DNA of 64,000 nt from CAZCFB01 sp964511535 (GCA_964511535.1 CAZEFW010000013.1:1-64000); one strand, 5' to 3'; numbered from the stretch's first letter, positions 34,598 to 43,727 are shown. Made by a program: numbers and translations. Notes: generated by a model not told the origin, from the letters alone.

Positions 34598-36667
34598 TCA
34601 ATCCCAGGTCACCTTCAGGTCGTACTTGCTGGTCTTGGAGCTGTAGCCGCGCACCGCGATGTACAGGGTGATGCCCTTGGCCTTGTCGTACTTGCAGGTC
34701 TCCTTGGAGCCGTACTTGTACGGGCGGCAGTCGTACTTCTTCTTCTCGGGGGCGGCCTCGAAGCGGGTGTACAGGTCGGCGTCGTTGGTGCCGGTCATCT
34801 GCACCACGATGTTGCGCGCCGAGCTGCCCACGTCCACGGAGAACTGGGTCATCTCGTAGCGCTTGACCTCGCCGGACTTCTTCCACTCGTTGGTCTTGGG
34901 GTCGGGGGGCAGGCTGACGTTGCAGCTCAGGCTCTTGGGCACGCACGCCATGCCCCTGAGGTAACCCGACGATGACGAACCGAACTGGCGGCACACCATG
35001 TTGGGGCCGCACCCCTTGTCGTGCAGGCACTCCTGGGCGCACACCTTCTCGGTGGTGTTGAGGGACACGCACACGTTGCCCGCCGCGCCGCACTCGGAGC
35101 TGGCGGTGCAGGTGTCGCACGACTTGGTGGCGTCGCCCAGGGGGTTGGCCAGGGGGTTGTCGTCGATGCCGTGCACGCCGTACATGGCGAAGTGCCAGCT
35201 GTAGTCGTAGCTGCTCGGGTTGAGGTCCTTGAGCAGCTTGCCGTAGGACGCGCCCTTGACCTTGCCGTCGCTGTCGCCCACCAGCGCCCGGATGATGTCC
35301 TTGGTCTCGTCCACGCTGCTGGCGTCGGAGAACGAGGTGGTGGTGATGACGTCGGCGTTGTTCAGCCCCAGCTTGTTCGGGTTCTGCTTGAACGCCTGGG
35401 CCACGTGGTAGGTGTCGCACCCGCTCATGACGAACAGCTGGCTCTTGTCCTTGGGCAGGTCCATCTTCTTGATCTCGGGCGGGTCGAGGTCGCCCTTGCT
35501 GGTCTTGTACCAGGACGCCAGGGCGTAGCCGTAGGTGTAGCCGCTGTGGCCGGAGAAGATGATGACGTCGCGCTTCTTCATGCTCGCCTTGAGGTCGGCC
35601 ATCAGGTTGCCGGCGCCGGTGTTGGTGGTGGCGTTGGCGTTGGCCCTGCTGTCGCTCCACTTCCAGTCGTCGCAGGCGCGCTTCTTGTTCTTCTCGTCCT
35701 TGTCCACGGCCTTGGCCCACGAGCCGTAGCTGCCGTCCTCGTCCCACGCCTCGCACGGGTCAGGGCGAAAGATGGTGACCTTCATGGTGACGGCCTTCTC
35801 GTTGATGGTGACCTCCTTGGTCAGCGGCCCGCTCAGGCGGTTGTACTCCTTGTAGGCAGCGGCGGGGGAGGTGAAGCCCATGGTGTCGGTGAGCCACTCG
35901 TAGAGCTGGCGGCTGTGGGTGATGTCGTAGCGGGCGTGGTAGTCCCAGCCGAAGTGCACGCTGATGTCGAGCACCTTGTCCTCGATGAACTTGCCGTGGT
36001 CCAGGTACGCATCGTAGGAGGCGTCGATGGGCGCCACCTTGACGTCGATGGTCTCAAGCTCGCACTTGCAGGTGTCCGGGGACCACTTGCCCGGGCTGTA
36101 GCCGGAGTGGGAGAAGCCGCCCACCAGCTTGCTGTTGGCCACCTTGGCCAGCTTCAGCTTGAAGGTGTCGGCCGAAGACGACAGCCCCTGGTCCTTGCGC
36201 AGCTTGCGCAGCAGCTCCTTGGTGCCGCCGATCTGGACCTTGAAGGTGTAGACGAACTTCAGGGTGTTGTCCTGGTCCGCCTTGAGGCCGTCGCTCTGGT
36301 AGTCGCCGTCGAGCACCATGGCGCGCAGGCCGCCGTACTTGGCCGGCTCGCCGTCCGAGGACGACTTGTCCACCAGGTAGACATGCAGGAACCAGCCGAT
36401 CTGCTCGGTGCGGCCCTCCATGATCTTGCGCGCCCGGGCGGTGCGCTCGCTCTCGCTCTTGGTCTTGTAGCTGTCGGCCAGGATGATGGGCACCTCGGCA
36501 GTGACCTCGTACTCCTGCGCCGTGTTGGAGAAGAAGTTATCTTCCTTGCCGGGAGGGGCGATGACGAAGTCGTCCGGCTCGGCGACTGGCTCCATGGGGC
36601 TGCAGCCCAGGATCATCAGGGCAGCGGTACCGAAAAGAATGGAACGACCTGCGTTTTGCTTCAGCAT
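34598..36667 (-). CDS. Caspase-like (clan CD) peptidase-fold lipoprotein with C-terminal PPC domain
   Basis: A 689-residue lipoprotein with lipobox MILGC (Cys22). Residues about 330-480 look like a caspase-fold (C25/metacaspase/CHAT-like) domain: a strand ending in the His motif VIIFSGHSGYTYG with His374, then, 43 residues later, the Cys motif LFVMSGCDTYH with Cys417. That order and spacing fit a clan CD His-Cys dyad. A Cys-rich module (CDTCTASSECGAAGNVC) follows. The last about 95 residues (KKSGEVKRYEMTQF to KYDLKVTWD) match a bacterial pre-peptidase C-terminal (PPC) domain. It probably cleaves proteins at the cell surface. The start at 36667 is set by a strong AAAGGAGG eight bases upstream. 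Fold assignment is by motif only. Confidence 0.75.
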   Translation of the reverse strand: MLKQNAGRSILFGTAALMILGCSPMEPVAEPDDFVIAPPGKEDNFFSNTAQEYEVTAEVPIILADSYKTKSESERTARARKIMEGRTEQIGWFLHVYLVDKSSSDGEPAKYGGLRAMVLDGDYQSDGLKADQDNTLKFVYTFKVQIGGTKELLRKLRKDQGLSSSADTFKLKLAKVANSKLVGGFSHSGYSPGKWSPDTCKCELETIDVKVAPIDASYDAYLDHGKFIEDKVLDISVHFGWDYHARYDITHSRQLYEWLTDTMGFTSPAAAYKEYNRLSGPLTKEVTINEKAVTMKVTIFRPDPCEAWDEDGSYGSWAKAVDKDEKNKKRACDDWKWSDSRANANATTNTGAGNLMADLKASMKKRDVIIFSGHSGYTYGYALASWYKTSKGDLDPPEIKKMDLPKDKSQLFVMSGCDTYHVAQAFKQNPNKLGLNNADVITTTSFSDASSVDETKDIIRALVGDSDGKVKGASYGKLLKDLNPSSYDYSWHFAMYGVHGIDDNPLANPLGDATKSCDTCTASSECGAAGNVCVSLNTTEKVCAQECLHDKGCGPNMVCRQFGSSSSGYLRGMACVPKSLSCNVSLPPDPKTNEWKKSGEVKRYEMTQFSVDVGSSARNIVVQMTGTNDADLYTRFEAAPEKKKYDCRPYKYGSKETCKYDKAKGITLYIAVRGYSSKTSKYDLKVTWD

Positions 36668-36804
36668 CTGCGGTTCCTCCTTTGAAGCCCTCCGATTTTC
36701 GGGGGCAGAAAACCACACAGGGGGCGTCTGCAAACCACGAGCCACTATTGTCGTCAAGTGTTTTCGCGCACTTATCCCTCTGGGGGGCGGATCCCCCACT
36801 GACC

Positions 36805-36820
36805 GGCTACAACAGTAGCC
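36805..36820. terminator. Hairpin after the DUF4139-type gene
   Basis: GGCTAC and GTAGCC form a stem with an AACA loop downstream of the minus-strand stop at 36869; a GGGGG/CCCCC stem lies just beyond (around 36783-36797). This part of the 201-base gap (36668-36868) also carries AGCC-rich short repeats. Termination is plausible but there is no U-run. Confidence 0.35.
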
Positions 36821-36868
36821 AGCCAGCCGGCTAGCCAGCGACGCAGCGCGTCAAAGGATTACGGGGGG

Positions 36869-38890
36869 TTACGGGATGGGGGGTGGAAGCTGCTGTGGCC
36901 GGCTGGAAAACTCGAGATCTTTGATCAGCGCCTCGAGCTGCGCCTCGAGCTCCTCCTTGTCCTTCTTCCAGAGCTTGATCTGGTCGCGGATCTCCTTGAG
37001 CCGGTCCTCTTCCTTGTCCAGGGCGGTGACGTAGCGCTCTCTCAGCCGGCGCTCGTCCTGCCCGCTGCCCAGGGCGCCCAGGTTCTCCCGCAGCCGCTCC
37101 TGGTTCTCGAAGATCTGCTCGATCTCCTCCTCCAGCTCGTCGATATGCGTCTCCAGGCGGGCGGACTTCGTGTTCAGGTCCACCATGTTGTCCAGCACCG
37201 CGCGGGTGGCGTCGTCGATGAACCTGTTCTTGAGCCACACTCCAACCTGGTCGCGGTCCACGTTGCTGATGGACCAGTGCTGCACCTCCTCGCCCTTCTC
37301 GTACACCGTGAACTTGGTGGTCTTGCCCGCAGGCGCCTCCAGCTTGAACCGGTAGAAGTTCTCGGTCTTCTCCACCGGGTCGGCGCTGTCCACCAGCTCC
37401 CAGTCATGGATGAACCGGTGCTCCAGGTACATGTCCAGCGGCCGCTTGAGCTTGCTCTTGATGGCGTAGGTGGTCTCGCGCACACGATAGCGGTTGAGGT
37501 ACAGCGAGCCGTTGACGATGCGGGCCAGGTGCACGTCGCGCAGCTTGCTGTCCTGCTCCACCTGGATCAGCACGCCCAGCTCCACCGAAAACGGCACCAG
37601 CCGCTCCTCGCCCGGCTTCATGGTGTCGAGCATGGCCTCGCCCACGTAGGTCTCCTGCTCCAGCACGGTGACGGGGCCGCCTTCCAGGGTCACGCCGGTG
37701 CTGTTGTTGAACAGCACCGCGCTCATGGGGTTCTTGTCGCGGATCTCCTGGTTGTAGACGGCCACGCGCTTGCCCGAAAACGGCCGCTGCAGGATCGGCA
37801 CCAGGGCCGACTGGTTGCGCTTCACCGTCACGGCGTTGTCGATCTCGTACTGGAACAGGTCGCCCACCTCGGAGGTGCGGGTCTTGACCTGGGTGGAGCT
37901 GCGGCGGGCCTCGGACAGCACCTCCGCGCGCTCGCTCTTGCGCAAGGCCCGCTTGGCCTTGGCCCTCATCATGCCGCCCGACGGCGCCGGCGCCGGTGGC
38001 GGCGCCATGGCGGCGGGCATGCTCATGGGCGCCTCCTCCGCGCACATCAGGTCCTCGATGCTCTCCTCCAGCTCCGGCGGCGCGTACGCCTCCTCCTCGC
38101 GAACCTCCACCACGGGCCGGCGCTTGTAGCGCGGCGAATACAGGTCGTGCACGAAGGAGATGGGCAGCCCCGAGACCAGCGTGAGCGCCACATCTTCCCA
38201 GTCCTCGTCCTGGGTGTTGTCCACCAGGGCCCAGCCCTGGATCAGCGCGTCCTTGCCCGGCTCGTCCAGCAGCACCCGGTAGGAGGTCTTCCACACCGGC
38301 GTCTCGACGATGTACGACGCCATCACCTCACGCTCACCGGAGCCGTTGGCGAAGATGGTCAGCCGCTTGAGGTCCTTCTTCTTGGCCCCGATCAGGATGT
38401 CCAGCAGGTGTCCCAGGTCCTTCTGCAGCCCCGGATCCTTGAAGGTGATCCACTTCACCTCGGACAGGTCGAAGGAGCGCAGGGTCTTGCCGCCCACCAG
38501 CAGGTTGAGCAGGTGGCTCCAGGTGGTGGTGTCGCCCTGCTTCTGGGTCACGCTCTCGGTGCCGGTGACCAGGCCCTCGACGGTGACCTGCCCGATCTCC
38601 ACCTCCACCCGGGCGCCCTTGATCTGGTCAAGCAACCCCGTCAGCGAGTTTTCGTCGGGCAGGCGGATGGCGATGTCCTCAAGCTGCTTCTCCACCGGCT
38701 TGGTGGACTCGTACGAGATGCTCGAGATGACGCCCTGCTGCAGGTCGAGCACCGTGAGCGACTTGAGCACGTCATTCATCTCGCCAGTCTTGAACTGCAG
38801 GCTGATGGTGGCGTCGCCGGTCACCTTGCCCTGGCGCTCGAAGTAGCCCACGCCGTGCTTGTAAAGGACGATCTTGCGGATCGGGAGCAT
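36869..38890 (-). CDS. DUF4139-type protein with C-terminal coiled coil
   Basis: A 673-residue protein without a signal peptide. The N-terminal beta-rich part begins LPIRKIVLYKHGVGYFER, and the middle contains the IASYIVETPVWKTSYR-like segment (here ASYIVETPVWKTSYRVLLDE), the hallmark of the DUF4139/mucoidy-inhibitor-A family. A Pro/Ala/Glu-rich insert (about 265-325) splits the domain. The end has a long coiled coil (about 575-655, THIDELEEEIEQIFENQERLRENL). The family role is unclear; members occur in bacteria and fungi. The ATG at 38890 is chosen for its AAGGAG site; an upstream in-frame start adds 14 residues. Divergent from the carboxypeptidase operon. Confidence 0.8.
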   Translation of the reverse strand: MLPIRKIVLYKHGVGYFERQGKVTGDATISLQFKTGEMNDVLKSLTVLDLQQGVISSISYESTKPVEKQLEDIAIRLPDENSLTGLLDQIKGARVEVEIGQVTVEGLVTGTESVTQKQGDTTTWSHLLNLLVGGKTLRSFDLSEVKWITFKDPGLQKDLGHLLDILIGAKKKDLKRLTIFANGSGEREVMASYIVETPVWKTSYRVLLDEPGKDALIQGWALVDNTQDEDWEDVALTLVSGLPISFVHDLYSPRYKRRPVVEVREEEAYAPPELEESIEDLMCAEEAPMSMPAAMAPPPAPAPSGGMMRAKAKRALRKSERAEVLSEARRSSTQVKTRTSEVGDLFQYEIDNAVTVKRNQSALVPILQRPFSGKRVAVYNQEIRDKNPMSAVLFNNSTGVTLEGGPVTVLEQETYVGEAMLDTMKPGEERLVPFSVELGVLIQVEQDSKLRDVHLARIVNGSLYLNRYRVRETTYAIKSKLKRPLDMYLEHRFIHDWELVDSADPVEKTENFYRFKLEAPAGKTTKFTVYEKGEEVQHWSISNVDRDQVGVWLKNRFIDDATRAVLDNMVDLNTKSARLETHIDELEEEIEQIFENQERLRENLGALGSGQDERRLRERYVTALDKEEDRLKEIRDQIKLWKKDKEELEAQLEALIKDLEFSSRPQQLPPPIP

Positions 38891-38941
38891 GTTTGTTCTC
38901 TCCTTGCGGTTCGGAAGCACGAAGTATGTCACAGAAAAGTG

Positions 38942-38997
38942 AGTCGACAGTCGTCAGTCGACAGTCGACAGTTGGGTATCGATGGTTGACAGTTGAA
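38942..38997. repeat. Eight-unit AGTCGAC heptad array in divergent promoter region
   Basis: Eight successive 7-base units run from 38942 to 38997: AGTCGAC, AGTCGTC, AGTCGAC twice, then four degenerate units ending AGTTGAA. They occupy most of the 136-base gap between divergent starts. The unit is the reverse complement of the GTCGACT unit at 15798-15846. A perfect SalI-like GTCGAC core recurs every 7 bases. Confidence 0.75.
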
Positions 38998-39026
38998 TGC
39001 TACGAAAGCGTTGCCCGTAAGCTTCT

Positions 39027-41120
39027 ATGATGGCTCGTGCCCACATACTGCTCGTCGCGTCCGCGCTGCTCTTCGCCGCACCAGCGAAGGCGGCGGTTCC
39101 CGAGTTTGCCCCGGACAGCGAGACGGTGCTGGTGGGGGCGGGCAGGGGGCAGCCTGCCGGGGCGTCGTCGTCAGCGGGAGAGTGGAAGAACCCGGGCGCC
39201 ACGCTGCATCCTGGCAAGGCGGCCATCAAGGCGCGGGGGCACTGGCTGTTCGGGGGCGCTGGCAGCGGCTTCAAAAACGGCCAGCTGCGGGTGCGTTTCC
39301 GCAAGCACCGGCGCCTGGATGTGACATTGCTGGTGCGGGCAGCGGCGGGGGGCAAGGTGAGCAGCGGCGTGGGGATCCGGCTCAACCGGGGCTGGGTTTC
39401 GCTGGTGCGGCTGACCGACGGCAAGCCGACGGCACTGACCCGGCCGCGCAAGCTGGGCTGGGTCAGCAGCAAGAAGCAGCTGGAGGTGGTGGTGCACGCC
39501 CTGGGGCCGCACCTGGTGGCCGCGCTGTACCAGGCGCCAAAGGGCAAGGCGGTGATGGCCCTGACCGCGGGGGGCCTGGAGCCGCGGGCCGGCAAGGTCG
39601 GGCTGGTCCTGGGCAAACGCCACGACAGGCGCTCCAGGATCACCCTGGTGGCCACCCGACCGGCCTGCCGCAAGCTCCCCGAAGCGAAGGTGGGCTGGCG
39701 GCCCCATATCATCGCCAGCATCCCCACGGAGAAGGCCGCCGGGGCCGGCGCGGCAGGGCTGGTGCTCGAGGCGCTGCCCGGCTCGCCACCGCGCACGGTG
39801 CTGCGGGCCTCGCCCGCCGGCGTGGAGCGGCTGTTCTGCGACCGGCGAGGCATCCTGAGCCTGTCGATCCGCGTTCCGTGGAAGTACTTCGACCTCGACT
39901 ACCTCGGCTGGCGCAAGGCGAAGCCCAAGGTGGAGCAGAAGGACTACCCGGTGCACCAGAGCTACCTCGGGCCGGACCAGGTGGCGCGCTTCCTCAAGGC
40001 CGTGCGCCAGCGGCACCCGAAGGACTCGCTGCTCAAGGTGCTGGGAAAGTCGCACCAGGGCCGCCCGATCTACGCCCTGGGCGTGGGCGAGAAGATCCGC
40101 GAGAACCCGGGCCGCCCGACCTTCCTCATCGTGGGCGCGCACCATGGCAACGAGCCCATGAGCGTGCTGTTCGTGCTGGACGCCATCAGCCAGCTGCTCG
40201 ACCGCGGCGCGCAGAGCGCGAAGGTACGGCGCTGGCTGTCGCGGGCCAACATCTGGTGCGTGCCCCTGGCCAACCCCGACGGGCTGGAGACTTACCTGGA
40301 GCATGACCGCTTCATGGGGCGAAAGAACGGCCAGGGCAGGGCGCCGCTCAAGGAAGCGAACATGGAGCTCGGCGTGGACCTGAACCGCAACTACCCCTTC
40401 CGCTGGAACACCGGCACCCGGCGCGCGTCCAGCGGCGACGCCGCCTCTCGCTATTATCGCGGGCCGTCGGCGGGCTCAGAGCCGGAGACCCGGGCCATCA
40501 TGGGCCTGGCCGACCGGGAGCGCTTCGCCGGCGTGATCACCATCCACACCGGGACCGTGGCCCTGCTGGCGCCCTACACCATCGACGACGTCAAGAACCC
40601 GGACCCCAACGAGGCATGGATGGTGGCGGAGCAGCTCATCAAGGATCTGCCCAAGCACCCCCAGGGCAAACCCTGGCTGGTGCGGCGCAATCTGTACAGC
40701 GTGGACGGCACGGACCAGGACTGGCATCGCAACGCCCACGGATCGGTGGCGCTGCTGGTGGAGGGGGCGCGCTGGTCGCCGCGCAAGGCGCACAACCGGC
40801 AGCGGCTGATCAAGGCGATCCGCCCGCTCTGGACCCGCATGCTCGACCGCTTCCTCGACGGCCCGGCCGTGGCCGGCACCGTGCTCTCCGCCGACGGCAA
40901 GCCCGCCGCTGCCGAGGTGATCCTCAAGCAGGCCCCTCCGCAGGAGGGTGAGCGCTGGACCACTCGCCCCCGGGACGGCCGGTTCTTCCGCTTCCTGCCG
41001 GGCAAGGACACCTACCACCTGGAGGTCAAGGCCGCGGACGGGGGCCGGCGGCTGGTGACAGTGGACGCGCGCAAGGGTGGAGTGGTAGAGGTGCAGGTTC
41101 AACTGCCAGGCTCGCCGTAA
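39027..41120 (+). CDS. Secreted zinc carboxypeptidase (M14 family)
   Basis: A 697-residue secreted enzyme. The signal peptide ends near residue 23 (APAKA), and a beta-rich N-terminal domain covers about 25-310. The M14 carboxypeptidase domain covers about 315-610. Zinc ligands are His373 and Glu376 in GAHHGNEPM and His507 in TIHTGT; the substrate-binding GVDLNRNYPFRW and the catalytic Glu579 in LLVEGA are present. A C-terminal beta-sandwich (about 620-697, AGTVLSADGKPAAAEVIL) resembles a transthyretin-like or CarboxypepD_reg domain. It would trim C-terminal residues of peptides or cell-wall peptides outside the cell. It heads an operon with FGE-like, nitrilase-like and Pro-rich lipoproteins, pointing to extracellular nutrient or prey processing. 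Confidence 0.92.
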   Translation: MMARAHILLVASALLFAAPAKAAVPEFAPDSETVLVGAGRGQPAGASSSAGEWKNPGATLHPGKAAIKARGHWLFGGAGSGFKNGQLRVRFRKHRRLDVTLLVRAAAGGKVSSGVGIRLNRGWVSLVRLTDGKPTALTRPRKLGWVSSKKQLEVVVHALGPHLVAALYQAPKGKAVMALTAGGLEPRAGKVGLVLGKRHDRRSRITLVATRPACRKLPEAKVGWRPHIIASIPTEKAAGAGAAGLVLEALPGSPPRTVLRASPAGVERLFCDRRGILSLSIRVPWKYFDLDYLGWRKAKPKVEQKDYPVHQSYLGPDQVARFLKAVRQRHPKDSLLKVLGKSHQGRPIYALGVGEKIRENPGRPTFLIVGAHHGNEPMSVLFVLDAISQLLDRGAQSAKVRRWLSRANIWCVPLANPDGLETYLEHDRFMGRKNGQGRAPLKEANMELGVDLNRNYPFRWNTGTRRASSGDAASRYYRGPSAGSEPETRAIMGLADRERFAGVITIHTGTVALLAPYTIDDVKNPDPNEAWMVAEQLIKDLPKHPQGKPWLVRRNLYSVDGTDQDWHRNAHGSVALLVEGARWSPRKAHNRQRLIKAIRPLWTRMLDRFLDGPAVAGTVLSADGKPAAAEVILKQAPPQEGERWTTRPRDGRFFRFLPGKDTYHLEVKAADGGRRLVTVDARKGGVVEVQVQLPGSP

Positions 41121-41149
41121 GAGCCTCACGGTGTGGGGAGGATGCACCC

Positions 41150-42061
41150 ATGAACAGAGCGCTGCTAATTCTGTTTCTGTGCGCGGCAGGGGCCGGATGC
41201 GCCGATGACGGGGTAATGGTCACGGACGGCGCCGCCGCGGCAGACGCCATGGTGGAGACCGACGCCGCGGTCCCCGGGACATGGGTCACGGTCAAGGCCG
41301 GCGCCTTCTCCATGGGGTCGCCCGCCGCCGAACCCTGCCGCGACGCCGACGAGGCCGCGCACCAGGTCACCCTCACCCGGGACTTGCTGGTCTCCGCCAC
41401 GGAGACGACCCAGGGCCAGTACCGGGCGCTGATGGGCAAGAGCCCGGCCTTTCACGGCGCGTGCGGTGATGCTTGCCCGGTGGAGTGGGTCACGTGGCAC
41501 GAGGCCGCGGCCTACTGCAACGCCCTGTCGGCGCTCAAGGGCCTCTCCGCCTGCTACAGCTGCAGCGGCGCCGCCGACAAGACGCGCTGCGCCCTCTTCG
41601 GATCAGGGCAGCCCGCAGCCTGCCGCGGGTTCCGCCTGCCCACCGAGGCGGAGTGGGAGTTCGTGGCCAGGGCCGGCACCGCCACGGCCTTTTACAGCGG
41701 CGGCATCTCGTCATGCATGACCACCGACGCGGGCGCCGGCGCCATCGCCTGGTACAAGGTCAACGCCTCCGGTCTGACCCGCAAGGTCAAGGGGCTGAAG
41801 GCCAACGCCCTGGGCCTGTACGACATGAGCGGCAACGTCTACGAGTGGACCGGCGACTGGTACGGCCCATACCCCGCCGGCGCGGCGACAGATCCGGCGG
41901 GGCCCTCCACCGGCACCGAGCGGGTGTTCCGCGGCGGCGCGTACTACTTCAACGCCGAGCACGCCCGGTCGGCTAACCGGGAGCGGTTCGCGCCCGACAA
42001 GCGGCTGACCTTCGTCGGGTTCCGCTGCGTGCGCAGCCTCAGCCCCGGAGGTGCGTCATGA
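41150..42061 (+). CDS. FGE-sulfatase-fold (SUMF1-like) lipoprotein
   Basis: A 303-residue lipoprotein with lipobox GAGC (Cys17), an Asp-rich linker, then a formylglycine-generating-enzyme/sulfatase-modifying fold. Hallmarks are WVTVKAGAFSMGSP, TETTQGQYRALMG, CPVEWVTWHEAAAYCNALS, GFRLPTEAEWEFVARAG, LGLYDMSGNVYEWTGDWY and RVFRGGAYYFNAEHARSANRERF. The active-site Cys pair that follows the RGG element in true FGE is absent, so it is probably a structural or ligand-binding member rather than an oxidase. Four extra Cys form a CYSCSG-type loop. ATG at 41150 follows a GGGGAGGA site. Its stop overlaps the nitrilase gene start (ATGA). Confidence 0.88.
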   Translation: MNRALLILFLCAAGAGCADDGVMVTDGAAAADAMVETDAAVPGTWVTVKAGAFSMGSPAAEPCRDADEAAHQVTLTRDLLVSATETTQGQYRALMGKSPAFHGACGDACPVEWVTWHEAAAYCNALSALKGLSACYSCSGAADKTRCALFGSGQPAACRGFRLPTEAEWEFVARAGTATAFYSGGISSCMTTDAGAGAIAWYKVNASGLTRKVKGLKANALGLYDMSGNVYEWTGDWYGPYPAGAATDPAGPSTGTERVFRGGAYYFNAEHARSANRERFAPDKRLTFVGFRCVRSLSPGGAS

Positions 42062-42915
42062 ACCAGCGGGTCATGTGGCATGTCCCCGCGCTGGCCCTGC
42101 TGGCCTGCGCCTGCGCCGACCCCGGGGCAGCGCTTCCGGCCCCCGCAGTGGGCCGCCCTCTGGCCACCGACGTGAAGGTCGCCGCGGTGCAGTACGGCAC
42201 GGGCAGCCACGGGCTGGTGGACACCGACTGCGCCAGCGCCGTCCTGCCCGACGCCTGCGCCGTGGCGAAGCTGGTGGAGCAGGCCGCCAAGGCGGGCGCG
42301 AAGCTGGTGGTGACCCCGGAGTACGGCCTGGGCCAGAAGTACCTGGAGCCGGTGCCGGTGGTGGGCAAGAACCCCGGCACCGACGCCAGCTGGTCCGGTG
42401 GCTCGCTGATCAAGAGCTTCAGCCAGCGCGCGGCGCTGCTGAAGATCCACCTGGTGGTCAACCTGCAGACCAACGGCGGGGGCGGCGCGCGGTACAACTC
42501 CCAGGTGGCCTTCAGTCCCTCCGGCGCCGTTGCCGCGATTCACCACAAGTTCGAACTCTTCGCCAGCGAGCGCAAGAGCCTCACGCCGGGCAAGGAGCTG
42601 AACGTCTTCTCCAGCCCGGTGGGCAAGGTGGGCCTGCTCATCTGCGCGGACCTGTACGGAGACCTGCGCAAGCATCGTCAGCTGACGGGTCCCCTCGGGG
42701 CGCGCGTGGTGGCCGTCTCCTCCCTCTGGACCGCGGACGGCGGCTGGCGCTGGCAGCAGAACTTCGCCCGCAACTGGGGCGTGTACGTGGTTGGCTCCAA
42801 CACCACCGGCGGGGCAGGGCGCGGCGGCGGCATCTTCGATCCCACGGGCCGCGTGCTGGCCAAGCATACCGACGGCAAGCCGGCGGTCACCCTGGCCAGC
42901 ATTCCGGCGCGCTGA
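42058..42915 (+). CDS. Carbon-nitrogen hydrolase (nitrilase-fold) lipoprotein
   Basis: A 285-residue protein with a lipoprotein-type signal (ALLACAC, Cys17 or Cys19), then a nitrilase-superfamily domain starting VKVAAVQYG. The catalytic triad is readable: Glu88 in VVTPEYG, Lys164 in HHKFELF and Cys196 in LLICADLYGD. The sequence around these resembles the vanin/biotinidase branch, which hydrolyses amides such as pantetheine or biocytin outside the cell. Export of a nitrilase in a bacterium is uncommon and matches the surface-enzyme theme of the operon. Coupled to the FGE-like gene by ATGA and followed 46 bases later by a Pro-rich lipoprotein gene. Confidence 0.9.
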   Translation: MNQRVMWHVPALALLACACADPGAALPAPAVGRPLATDVKVAAVQYGTGSHGLVDTDCASAVLPDACAVAKLVEQAAKAGAKLVVTPEYGLGQKYLEPVPVVGKNPGTDASWSGGSLIKSFSQRAALLKIHLVVNLQTNGGGGARYNSQVAFSPSGAVAAIHHKFELFASERKSLTPGKELNVFSSPVGKVGLLICADLYGDLRKHRQLTGPLGARVVAVSSLWTADGGWRWQQNFARNWGVYVVGSNTTGGAGRGGGIFDPTGRVLAKHTDGKPAVTLASIPAR

Positions 42916-42961
42916 GCATGTTAAGCTGACTCCTTCAACTCGACGTCGACAGGAGGAGCCC

Positions 42962-43723
42962 GTGGTCGGAAGGGTGGCAGCAAGCTGCGCGCGGTACGGT
43001 CTCGTCGCATCGCTGCTGGTCTGCCCCATGGGAGGGTGCGAGATGCGCCTGGGCGACAGCCCCTTCCTGTGCAACAGCGGCGGGAGCCCCCTGTGCCCGC
43101 CGGGTTACGAGTGCCGGCAAGGCCGCTGCGTCAAAAAGGGGGTCTGCCCCTCCGCGAGTCCGCTGTGCGGCCGCACCGAGGCCGGCGGCCCCCTGGTGGA
43201 CGCCGGTCCGCCGGAGGCTGGCAAGCCGCCCCCGCCCGACAGCAAGGCGTGGCCCCCGGACAGCGTGGCCTGGCCGCCCGACAGCAAGCCGTGGCCCCCG
43301 GACCAGAAGACCTGGCCGCAGGACATGCCGCCCCCGCCGCCGGACATGCCGCCCCCGCCGCCGGACATGCCACCCCCGCCGCCGGACATGCCGCAGCCGA
43401 AGCCTGATCTGCCGCCCACCGCGGGTGGGTACGGCGCCACCTGCGGCGGCATCTACCCCGGGTGCAAGCCCGGCTTCACCTGTATGGCGATCCCGGGCCA
43501 CACGCCGTCGTTCTGCACCGTAAAATGCCCCAGCATCGGCCAGACCTGCAGCGGCACCCCGGGCAACACCCACGCCAAGTGCGTGCTCAAGGATAGCGGC
43601 GGCCAGCTCTGGTGCGCGTTCATCTGCGCATACAACATGCAGAAGTGGCCATGCCCCAACAACATGACCTGCGCAAAGCTGCCCAACCCGCCCACCAGCC
43701 TGCAGTACCCGTGCATGCCCTGA
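42962..43723 (+). CDS. Pro/Asp-rich, Cys-rich small lipoprotein
   Basis: A 253-residue lipoprotein starting at a GTG five bases after a perfect AGGAGG. The signal ends at LLVC (Cys21) or PMGGC (Cys26). A Cys module (CPPGYECRQGRCVKKGVC) is followed by about 80 residues of Pro/Asp repeats, with PPDSKAW-type units and then DMPPPPP units repeated in tandem. A second Cys module (TCGGIYPGCKPGFTC to PCMP) ends the protein. The Pro-rich part should act as a rigid spacer through the cell wall or capsule. No enzyme fold is seen. It is the last gene of the carboxypeptidase operon; its stop is four bases from structured element C. Confidence 0.8.
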   Translation: MVGRVAASCARYGLVASLLVCPMGGCEMRLGDSPFLCNSGGSPLCPPGYECRQGRCVKKGVCPSASPLCGRTEAGGPLVDAGPPEAGKPPPPDSKAWPPDSVAWPPDSKPWPPDQKTWPQDMPPPPPDMPPPPPDMPPPPPDMPQPKPDLPPTAGGYGATCGGIYPGCKPGFTCMAIPGHTPSFCTVKCPSIGQTCSGTPGNTHAKCVLKDSGGQLWCAFICAYNMQKWPCPNNMTCAKLPNPPTSLQYPCMP

Positions 43724-43727
43724 GGGC

